Shown here: positions 7,205 to 14,300 of the stretch, one piece after another | Numbering within the stretch: the stretch's first letter is position 1 | Layout: the number at the start of each line of letters is the position of its first letter | From: Deferrisomatales bacterium | GTDB taxonomy: Bacteria > Desulfobacterota > Deferrisomatia > Deferrisomatales > JARGFW01 | Assembly (NCBI GenBank): GCA_029211085.1 | Contig: JARGFW010000035.1 | Coordinates: 1-33,587, forward strand | DNA length: 33,587 nt | Direction of reading: 5' to 3' | The notes under the pieces: generated by a model | Seen by the model: only the letters and a program-made list of their open reading frames with translations | Databases searched by the model: none | What the model was told of the DNA's origin: nothing | Program-made: the position numbers and the translations under genes

Positions 7205-7603
7205 ATGGAACGAACGACCGGGACGGGAGCGGCCTGCCGCGCGAGCCGGCCGGAGGCCGGGGGCAGGATCCTTGGCGGCGGCGTCGCCGGGGCACTGCTC
7301 TCGGGCCTACTGGCCTCGGCCTGCTGCATCGGACCCTTGCTGGCGGTGTTCCTCGGGGTGACGAGCGCCGGGGCGCTCCTGGCGCTCGAACCCTACCGTC
7401 CGCTGTTCGCTGCCCTGATGGCCGCGTTCCTGGGGTTCGGCTTCTACCGGGCCTACTGGCTGCCGAGGGTGGCGGCCCGCCGGGGCGAGAGCTGTTGCCC
7501 GCCCCGGGCCCTGCGCGCCCAGCGGGTGGTGCTGTGGCTCGCCGCAGCACTGGCCCTGGCGCTCTTCTTCGTGCCGAGCCTGCTGTTGCTCTGGCTGGAG
7601 TGA
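7205..7603 (+). CDS. merT: Mercuric transport protein MerT
   Basis: This encodes 132 aa from an ATG with AAGGAG 6 bases upstream. Three membrane segments are visible: about residues 26-54, 62-85 and 105-130. The first holds the signature ACCIGP with Cys40-Cys41, the vicinal pair that accepts Hg(II) from MerP in known MerT proteins. A second pair, Cys97-Cys98 (GESCCPP), lies in the loop between helices 2 and 3, where the cytoplasmic Cys pair of MerT is expected. It would move Hg(II) across the inner membrane towards MerA. It is followed after 13 bases by merP. Confidence 0.9.
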   Translation: MERTTGTGAACRASRPEAGGRILGGGVAGALLSGLLASACCIGPLLAVFLGVTSAGALLALEPYRPLFAALMAAFLGFGFYRAYWLPRVAARRGESCCPPRALRAQRVVLWLAAALALALFFVPSLLLLWLE

Positions 7604-7616
7604 AGGAGGTGTGCCC

Positions 7617-7952
7617 TTGACGCGACCGATTCCGTTCAGAGTTGCCGGGCTGGTCCTCTTGCTGGCTGGTTTGCTCGCTGCGTCCACCGGGACATGGCGC
7701 CATCGGGTCAGCCACGCCGCAGAGGCCAGGACCGTCGAGCTCGCGGTGAAGGGGATGACGTGCGCGTCGTGCACTTTCGCGGTCAAAGCCGCGTTGAAGA
7801 AACTCGACGGGGTGAAGGATGCCAAAGTGAGCTACCGGGAGAAGAAAGCCGTGGTCACCTACGACCCGGACCGCGTAACTCCCGAGGACCTGGTGTCTGC
7901 CGTAGACAAGACCGGGTTCACTGCGAGCCTTCCCGCGTCCACCGACAAATGA
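7617..7952 (+). CDS. merP: Periplasmic mercury-binding protein MerP
   Basis: This encodes 111 aa. A GTG at 7611 touches the GGAGGT site directly, so I prefer TTG 7617, which has a 6-base spacer. Residues about 8-36 form a signal peptide or N-terminal anchor (AGLVLLLAGLLAAS, then SHAAEA). The rest is a single heavy-metal-associated (HMA) domain with GMTCASC (Cys49, Cys52), then KKLDGVKDAKVSY and a closing DKTGF. MerP binds Hg(II) in the periplasm and hands it to the MerT Cys pair. It is in the mer operon between merT and the ferredoxin. Confidence 0.9.
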   Translation: MTRPIPFRVAGLVLLLAGLLAASTGTWRHRVSHAAEARTVELAVKGMTCASCTFAVKAALKKLDGVKDAKVSYREKKAVVTYDPDRVTPEDLVSAVDKTGFTASLPASTDK

Positions 7953-7976
7953 GCGGTGAAACAGGAGTGCGATGCC

Positions 7977-8276
7977 ATGAGTGACTGTTGTTCCGGGGGC
8001 CTTTGCTCCAGCAAGACGTACCTCACCTTTCAGCGCCAAGACGGTTCACCGTGGACGCCCATGTATGTCCAGCAGGTCGATCCCGAAAAGTGCATCGGCT
8101 GCGGCAAGTGTCTGAAGGTGTGCATGGGGGGGTGTTACGAGATGGTGGAGATCGACGGCGAAAAGAAGGCGCGGGTCGTGAACCGCGGCAACTGCATGGG
8201 CGATTGCCACTGCCACAAGGTCTGCCCGGTGGAAGGGGGTGCCATGAGTTGTCGAGCGGTGGAAGCAGGGGGCTGA
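7977..8276 (+). CDS. Ferredoxin-like protein with an irregular second cluster motif
   Basis: This encodes 99 aa. ATG 7977 has AGGAG 9 bases upstream and is preferred to the in-frame ATG 7956. The N-terminus is Cys-rich (SDCCSGGLCSSK). A standard 4Fe-4S motif follows, CIGCGKCLKVC. The second motif is odd: CMGDCHCHKVCP reads C-x3-C-x-C-x3-C-P instead of C-x2-C-x2-C-x3-C-P, so the second Cys is shifted by one residue. The stretch SPWTPMYVQQVDPEKCIGCG resembles nif-type ferredoxin III (FdxB). It is a cytoplasmic electron carrier by family. A ferredoxin is not part of classical mer operons. It sits between merP and merF with no room for a separate promoter. Confidence 0.8.
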   Translation: MSDCCSGGLCSSKTYLTFQRQDGSPWTPMYVQQVDPEKCIGCGKCLKVCMGGCYEMVEIDGEKKARVVNRGNCMGDCHCHKVCPVEGGAMSCRAVEAGG

Positions 8277-8277
8277 C

Positions 8278-8541
8278 ATGGGCGACGCAGCGCGAACCCA
8301 TCGAAAGACCTTCTGGGCGGCGATTCTGGGGGCAGGCGCCGTAGCCCTGTGCTGCTTCACCCCGGTGCTGGTGCTGCTGCTGGCCGCCGTCGGTGCGAGC
8401 GCGCTGACCCCTTACCTGGACTACGTCCTGTTCCCCGCCCTGGCAATCCTGATCGTCCTGGCGGTGGTCTCGCACACCCGGTGGAAACGAATGGTCTCCG
8501 CCGGAGGGGACGAACGAGTCTCCGGAAAGGATCTGAGATGA
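8278..8541 (+). CDS. merF: Mercury transporter MerF
   Basis: This encodes 87 aa starting one base after the ferredoxin stop. It has two membrane helices, about residues 12-40 and 45-65. The first carries the vicinal pair Cys25-Cys26 in LCCFTPVLVLLLAAVG. The second reads LTPYLDYVLFPALAILIVLA. Length, helix count and the CCFTP site match MerF, a broad-host mercury transporter that works with MerP. Having both merT and merF gives two Hg(II) entry routes. Its stop overlaps the merA start (ATGA), so the two are translationally coupled. Confidence 0.88.
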   Translation: MGDAARTHRKTFWAAILGAGAVALCCFTPVLVLLLAAVGASALTPYLDYVLFPALAILIVLAVVSHTRWKRMVSAGGDERVSGKDLR

Positions 8542-9947
8542 ACGCGGCAACCTATGAACTGGTGATCCTCGGCGGGGGCGCGGCTGCCTTTGCCGCCGCG
8601 ACCGAAGCCGACCGGCGCGGCCTTCGCACCGCCATGGTCAACGATGGGCTTCCCATAGGCGGAACCTGCGTCAACGTGGGGTGTATGCCCACCAAACATC
8701 TGCTGGCCGTCGCCAAGGGGCTCCGGCACCCCGCCTACCCGCCGTTCGGGAGCACGGCACCGACCCAACCGGGGTTCGACTTTCCCCGGGCCGTTTCGGA
8801 CAAGGACGCCCTGGTGGAAACCCTGCGGCAGAGCAACTACCGGGATGTCCTGGGCTCCTTCCAGGGGGTCCAATGGGTCGAGGGGCACGGCGTCCTGGTG
8901 GATGCCCGCACCGTGGCGGTCGGCGACCGACGACTCACGGGCGAAAAGGTGCTGATTGCGACCGGCAGTACCACCTTGATCCCGCCGGTGGAGGGCCTTG
9001 GGGAAGTCGGCTACCTGACCAACGTGGAAGCCCTCTCTCTCGAGCACCTTCCTGGATCGCTGTTCGTCCTCGGCGGCGGACCCCTGGGGCTGGAGTTCGC
9101 CCAGATCTTCCACCGTATGGGCAGTCACGTCACCGTCGTGGAACTGGTCGACCGCATCCTCGAGAGGTTCGAACCCGAGGTGTCTGCTGCCCTCAAGGCG
9201 TATCTGGAGAGAGAGGGCATCGAGATCCTCACCGGCACCAAGGCGGTGCGGGTCCGACGCACGGGACGCGGGCGCGAACTCGACGTGGACACACCCGACG
9301 GGCCGAGAACCCTCTTGGCCGACGAGATCTTCGTCGCCACCGGAGTGAGGGGAAACATCGACGGGATCGGGCTGGGAGCAGCGGGTGTGGAAACTCACCG
9401 GTCGTCCTTCGTGAAGGTGGACGAGTTCCTGCGTACGAACGTGCCCCACATCTACGCCGCGGGAGATGTGACCGGCCGGATGGGTTTGGAGACCGTGGCG
9501 GCGAAACAGGGCAAGATCGCCGTGGAGAACGCGTTCGGCGACGAGCCGAGGCAGATCGACCTGCTTACCGTCCCGTCGGCGGTGTTCACCGACCCCGAGG
9601 TGGCCAGCGTGGGGATGACCGAGGCGCGGCTCATGGCGGAGCGGGGCGAGTGCGACTGTCGCACCGTAACCCTCGAAAAGGTGGCACGGGCCGTGGCCGT
9701 GGGGGACACCCGGGGCCTGGTCAAGCTCGTGGCCGAACCCGACACGGGCAAGGTCCTCGGCGTGCACGTGGTCTCTCCCGTAGCCTCGGAGATGATCCAC
9801 GAGGGGGTGCTCGCCGTGAAGCTCGGCCTCACGGTGGATGAACTGATCGACACCGTGCACGTCTTCCCCACCTACACCGAGGCGATCAAGATCGCCGCCC
9901 AGGCGTTTCGCCGCGACGTGTCGACCATGAGTTGTTGCGTCGAATAG
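8538..9947 (+). CDS. merA: Mercuric reductase MerA, without the N-terminal HMA domain
   Basis: This encodes 469 aa from ATG 8538, inside the merF stop. It is a FAD/NADPH disulfide oxidoreductase: the FAD-binding VILGGGAAAFAAA at the start, the redox-active pair Cys44-Cys49 in GGTCVNVGCMP, an NAD(P) site LGGGPLGLEFAQ at about 180, and the dimerisation domain at the end (VFPTYTEAIKIAAQAF). The C-terminal SCCVE supplies the Cys466-Cys467 pair that, in known MerA, delivers Hg(II) to the active site of the partner subunit. This pair separates MerA from lipoamide dehydrogenase and glutathione reductase. The N-terminal MerP-like domain found in many MerA proteins is absent. The separate thioredoxin-fold and ferredoxin proteins of this operon might replace it, but that is a guess. 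Confidence 0.95.
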   Translation: MNAATYELVILGGGAAAFAAATEADRRGLRTAMVNDGLPIGGTCVNVGCMPTKHLLAVAKGLRHPAYPPFGSTAPTQPGFDFPRAVSDKDALVETLRQSNYRDVLGSFQGVQWVEGHGVLVDARTVAVGDRRLTGEKVLIATGSTTLIPPVEGLGEVGYLTNVEALSLEHLPGSLFVLGGGPLGLEFAQIFHRMGSHVTVVELVDRILERFEPEVSAALKAYLEREGIEILTGTKAVRVRRTGRGRELDVDTPDGPRTLLADEIFVATGVRGNIDGIGLGAAGVETHRSSFVKVDEFLRTNVPHIYAAGDVTGRMGLETVAAKQGKIAVENAFGDEPRQIDLLTVPSAVFTDPEVASVGMTEARLMAERGECDCRTVTLEKVARAVAVGDTRGLVKLVAEPDTGKVLGVHVVSPVASEMIHEGVLAVKLGLTVDELIDTVHVFPTYTEAIKIAAQAFRRDVSTMSCCVE

Positions 9948-9973
9948 GGCTCGCGCCCGAAAGGAGATGAACC

Positions 9974-10489
9974 ATGTGGAAGAAGAGCGTTCTGACCCTC
10001 GTGATTCTGTGCCTTTTCAGCCCTTTGGCTTTGGCCACTGAAGGCGCCGGCAAGACCTTCCTGATCCATGCGAAGACGTCGCTCAAGATCGACGACGCTC
10101 AGATCTGCGCCGTGCCCAACGTGGCCTGGACCGCATTGCAGAAGGGCTACGAGGTGACCATCCTCTTCGACGCCAGCGGCGTCACGGCCCTCAAGAAGGG
10201 CGGTCTCTTCGGCGGCGACAGAAGTCCTCTCGACAAGGCTGCGTTGCCGGAGCGGGAGCGCACGTCCCTCTCGGAGCAGATCAGGATTCCCCTGGCCGAG
10301 GTGCCCCACGACTACGGGGAATACGTCCGGCTCCTGAAGGAGAAGTACGGGGTCAAGCTCTTCGCCAACCGCACCATGATGCTGCTCTACAAGATCGGCG
10401 AGGACCAGATCGAGCCCGCCGTGACCCCGATCGGTTTGCAGGAGATGGTAACGCTGTTCGAGAACCCGGACGTATACGTGGCGTACTGA
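9974..10489 (+). CDS. Exported DsrE-like protein
   Basis: This encodes 171 aa from an ATG with AAGGAG upstream. Residues 1-22 are a signal peptide (KKSVLTLVILCLFSPLALA-T), so the protein is periplasmic. The mature part, TFLIHAKTSLKIDDAQICAV followed by PNVAWTALQKGYEVTILFDA and later LKEKYGVKLFANRTMMLLY, has the alternating strand-helix layout of the DsrE/DsrF sulfur-relay fold. A single mature Cys (about residue 44) lies near the position where DsrE-type proteins carry their persulfide Cys, but I cannot confirm equivalence. It lies 26 bases after merA and 22 before the AhpD-like selenoprotein, so it shares the transcript. A role in sulfur or metal handling is suggested by fold and place only. 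Confidence 0.6.
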   Translation: MWKKSVLTLVILCLFSPLALATEGAGKTFLIHAKTSLKIDDAQICAVPNVAWTALQKGYEVTILFDASGVTALKKGGLFGGDRSPLDKAALPERERTSLSEQIRIPLAEVPHDYGEYVRLLKEKYGVKLFANRTMMLLYKIGEDQIEPAVTPIGLQEMVTLFENPDVYVAY

Positions 10490-10511
10490 GGGAAGAACTC
10501 CGGCGGTCGGC

Positions 10512-10775
10512 TTGAGCGCGCTCGATTCGCTCACCGGCTTCTACCAGACGGCCACCGGCCAAAAAGGCCTTTCTGGGAGGGAGAGCGTGCTGGTCCGCCT
10601 GGCCGCCTCCATGGCCCTGGGCTGCGCGCCGTGAATGGACTACTACCTCGGCGTGGCCGAGAAAGAGGGGCTTTCCCGGGATGACATCGGCGCCGTCCAG
10701 GCGCTGGTCATGGCCGTGGCGGCCGGGAAAGTGAACGCACAGATGCGCGAGGTGAAGGGCAAGCGCAGGAAGTGA
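10512..10775 (+). CDS. AhpD-family selenoprotein with in-frame UGA (Sec41)
   Basis: The frame opens at TTG 10512 (SALDSLTGFYQ, a typical start for this small family), reads through TGA 10632-10634 and ends at TGA 10773-10775. This gives 87 residues with selenocysteine at 41. The site ALGCAPU-MDYYLGVAEKEG is the C-x-x-U version of the CxxC peroxidatic site of AhpD/carboxymuconolactone decarboxylase-like proteins. The sequence after the UGA (AVQALVMAVAAGKVNAQMRE) completes the family's helices. A hairpin follows the UGA (separate feature). Distant AhpD homologues with Sec are known in bacteria. It is likely a thiol/peroxide oxidoreductase. It is the last gene of the mercury operon. GAGGGA at 10488 is rather far from TTG, so the start is less certain than the readthrough. 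Confidence 0.87.
10647..10661 (+). promoter_or_regulatory. Bacterial SECIS-like hairpin after the UGA of the AhpD-like gene
   Basis: CTCGGC (10647-10652) and GCCGAG (10656-10661) form a perfect 6-bp stem around the triloop GTG (10653-10655). The first loop G is 19 nt after TGA 10632-10634, the same distance and the same triloop as in the GrdB-like gene at 5.6 kb. The two genes are unrelated, so this likeness supports a SelB-recognised element. Confidence 0.75.
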
Positions 10776-10785
10776 GAGCCCGATT

Positions 10786-11382
10786 TCAGCCCACGCCATC
10801 CGGCAGGGCCTGCCGGGCGATCGTTTCGGGCGACTCCGCGAATGCGGGCGCCAGGCTGCGCACCAGCTCCCGGGTCCACGCCTCGCTGCGGCCCAGGCGC
10901 CGGACGAACTCGCCGTCCTCGGCGTAGCGGGAACGCAGCGAGGCGAAGCGGGCGTCGAGGGTCGTGGGGCGCTCGCCCTCCACCAGGAAGTCGGCCAGGG
11001 GGACGAGGGCTTCCTCGGGGCTCCGGGGCAGATGCTCGTCACCCCGGAAGCCCAGGTCCGGGTGCGCAGCCGGATCGAAGGCGAAGAGGAGGTGGGCCAG
11101 GCAGGCCCGGGCCTCGCGCGGGTGCCCGAGCCCCGAGAGCAGCCGGTACCCTTCCACCCCGTGGAGCACCGGGTCGTGGCTGCGGCAGCGGCCCAGGTCG
11201 TGGAGCAGCGCCGCACGCTCCACGAAGCCGCCGTCCACCGGCCGGCGCGCGCCGACCGCCGCCGCGAGCGCCGCGGCCACCCGTGCAACCGCTTCGCAGT
11301 GGCGCAGCCACGGGGCGTCTTTGGCGTGGGTCTGCAAGAGGGCGCGGGCGGCTTCGAGGGTCAGCACGGCGTCACCCGGCAC
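10786..11382 (-). CDS. HD-domain phosphohydrolase-like protein
   Basis: This encodes 198 aa from a GTG with GAGGG 8 bases upstream. The HD superfamily pattern is visible: His28 in LRHCEAVARVAAALA, the metal-binding HD pair in RAALLHDLGRCRSHDPVLHG (about residues 60-61), and a later Asp in PLADFLVEGERP. It is a single-domain protein of the small HDIG-like type, cytoplasmic, and would hydrolyse a nucleotide or phosphate ester. The substrate cannot be predicted. Its start overlaps the end of the MmeI-like gene by 11 bases, suggesting translational coupling. It converges with the AhpD-like selenoprotein gene, with only 10 bases between them. Confidence 0.75.
   Translation of the reverse strand: MPGDAVLTLEAARALLQTHAKDAPWLRHCEAVARVAAALAAAVGARRPVDGGFVERAALLHDLGRCRSHDPVLHGVEGYRLLSGLGHPREARACLAHLLFAFDPAAHPDLGFRGDEHLPRSPEEALVPLADFLVEGERPTTLDARFASLRSRYAEDGEFVRRLGRSEAWTRELVRSLAPAFAESPETIARQALPDGVG
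10800..10816. other. GC-rich palindrome between convergent genes
   Basis: CCGGCAGG-G-CCTGCCGG forms an 8-bp stem with almost no loop. It lies at the very end of the HD-domain gene, 25 bases past the AhpD-like stop. It could act as a weak shared terminator or mRNA end for the converging transcripts. No T run follows in either direction, so factor-independent termination is not supported. Confidence 0.3.
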
Positions 11383-14300
11383 TGTACCGGCCCTCGCCGG
11401 TGCGGCGGGCCTGCCCCAGCGTCACCAGCGTCTCCAGCAGGTCCTCCAACTGGGCCGTGGCCGCTCCCCGAAACGAGCGGGCCACTTGTTCGGCAGTGGT
11501 CGGCCCGCCCGCTTCGCGCAGCGTGGCGAGCACGGCCCGGGCCTGCTCGGCCAGGGGTTTGGGCCAGGGCGCCTTGCTCGGCTTCGCCGAGTCGGCCGAC
11601 GCCGTAGGGCGGGGCTCGCCCCGCCGATCTTCCCCCTCCAGCGCTAGACCCGGCGGGGCGAGCCCCGCTCTACCTCGGGCTTGTAGTTCCGGCCTCAGCC
11701 ACCGCACCAGCCCGCGCTTCTCCTCGGCCGCCCGCTCGGCGTTCAGGGCCACCAGGCGCTCCAGCAGCTCCTCGTCAGTCAGCTTGGACGGCCAGCCGTA
11801 GGCCTCGAGCACGGCCGCGTCGAGTTCGTCGTGGAGCTGGCGGAGCACCGAGACCAGGCCCTGGTCGTGCACCTCGCGCTCGGCCGGGGTCAGGTGCGCC
11901 CCGCTCCGGAGCTTGGCGAGCACGTTGTAGGTCTTGGTGAGGGTGAGGCCGGGGTGTTGAGCCTGCTGGCGCTTGCGGTGGGCGTCGAGGCGCTCGGCCA
12001 CGTCCCGGATGCGCGCTCGCTGGTCCTCGGTGCCCGCAGGGAACGGGAAGGGCAGGAAGCAGGTGCCGTTGGTCCAGGTGGGGTCATTGCCCACACCCAG
12101 CCGGCCGCCGGCCGCCAGCGCCCACACCTGATGGACCCGGGAGGACAGCACGCCGAGCACGAAGGCGTCGCCCGAGGCGACGGCGTAGAGCTTGTGGTCC
12201 GGGCAGACGCCGGCGGGCAGCAAGACGAAGGGCTTGTGCTTTGAGGTCTCGACGGTGGCGATGTAGCGGGGCAGGCCCCCCAAGGCGTTTCGCATGGCTT
12301 CGTTCGAGCGCCCGAAGAGCCACCAATTGCGCCGTCGCTGCGCGTCCCGGTTCACGAGGCGGGCCGGCCGCACGGTGTCGTAGACTCTTTGGTACAGGGC
12401 AGGGTGCCGGTCCAGCACCTCTGCTGCGGAGAGGCCGTGGAGGTCGATGACCCAGCGTTCGCGGCGCTTCTGGACGAGGTCCTTGCCGGAGACATAGGGG
12501 CGGACAACAGGGGGGAGCGCGTCGGCCAACAGTCCGAGGGTTGCGAGGTCTGCCCTCTCCAGGCGGAAGCCCTCGCCCACCAAGATCACCCCTTGAAAAC
12601 ACAGCCCCTTGTTGGCTTCCAGCGGAGCCGCCCCTGTGACGCGCGCGCCCACGCGGAGGTCGTCCCCTATCAGCCCAACCTTCTGTGCGAGCAGGGCCTC
12701 GACGTTCCCCGACGCGCTCGACTGCTCTCCGTCGATGCGGCACAGGACCCCCGAGCGCTGCCCGGCCTGCCCGACGGTCATCGCCACACGCACGTCCGCC
12801 CCATCCGCCGACTCCACCCACGGATGGTCCGGGATCGCGAAGGCCAGAGAGAGCGGCGGGTCGGCCGCCAAGTGTGCCTGGACGACTTTCCGGTTCTGTG
12901 TCTGCGTCAGGCTGTTGGTGGTCACAAACCCGAACCGAAGAGCCTTGCCCGTGCGGACCCGCTCGGCGGCCTCGTGCCACCAGTACATCACCAAGTCCAC
13001 GGTCTCGGGCACGTCCGGGTGGGCGGCCCGCAGAGCTTCCACGTAGCCGTCGCCCAAGGCCTGGCGCATGCGCTTGTTGCCGACATAGGGAGGGTTGCCC
13101 ACGATGAACTCCGCCTCGGGCCACGCGGCCCGGCGCGGGTTGGTGTACCGGACGAGCGGAACGTGCGCGGCCTCGTCGGGCACGGGCTCGCCGGTAACGG
13201 GGTGGGGCTTCACTGTGACGCCGTCCCAGCGGGTCACAGGTTGGCCGTCCTCCCCGAGCACGGGTTCGGTGCCGTCCCAGTCCAGCACGGCGTCGCGGCA
13301 CTCGATGTTCTTGAAGGGGCGCAGCACGGGCTCGGGGGGCATGACTTGGCCCCGGGTGCGGAAGTGCCACTGGAGGTAGCCGATCCACAGCACCACGTCG
13401 GCGATGGCCGCGGCCCGGGGGTTCACTTCGATACCGAGGAACTGGTGGGGGTCCACGGTGTGGCCCTCAAGGTCCAGGAAGATCTGGCTCTCCCCCAGGT
13501 CGTGGAGGGCGGTCAAGACCTCGCCCTCCAGGCGCTTGAGGTGTTCGAGGGTCACGTAGAGGAAGTTGGCGGTGCCGCAGGCCGGGTCGAGGATGCGCAC
13601 CTCGCACAGCCGCCGGTGGAAGGCGCGCACCTCGTCCCGGGCCTTGTCCAGGCGACCCTGGGCCGCGACCGTGTAGGCCGCGGCTTGCACGGCGGCCCAC
13701 TCCTCGCGCAGGGGCTCGATGACGGTGGGGAAGACCAGGCGCTCCACGTGGGCCCGGGGGGTGAAGTGGGCGCCCAGGGCGTGGCGCTCCCGGGGGTCGA
13801 GCGCCCGCTCCAGGAGCACGCCGAAGATGGCGGGCTCCACATGGCGCCAGTCGGCCCGCGCGGCGCGGGCCAGGAGCGCGAGCTGCTCGGGGGTCATGGG
13901 CAGGGCTCGGCGGTCGGCGAAGAGGCTCCCGTTGAAGCGCAGCACTTTGGTGCGCAGGAGCTGGGAGAAGCCGCCGGTCTTCATGGTGTCCCAGAGGCCT
14001 TCGAGCATCAGGGGCACGAAGTCGGGGTGGTCGCGCTCGTCATCCAGCAGGCGGGTAAAGCAGCCGACGGGCAGGAGCTCCACGTCCTCGGCGAACATGG
14101 TGAAGAGGCAACGCATGAGAAAGCCGGCCACGTCCTCGGCCGGGTGGCCGGCCCGCTCCAGGGACCGGGCCAGATCCGCGAGCCGTGCCGCCACCTCGCG
14201 GGTTACCTCAGCGGCGATCCGCGAGGGGTCGAGCGAGAGGGGGTCGAGCCACACGGCCTTGAGGCGCTGGCGCACGTCCTCGCGCTCGAGGTCGGCCAGG

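Noticed and set aside
7977..8276. HgcB (mercury-methylation ferredoxin)
   Set aside because: HgcB has two regular 4Fe-4S motifs, a particular CxECGAC-type site and an hgcA partner. None of these is present, so methylation is not supported.
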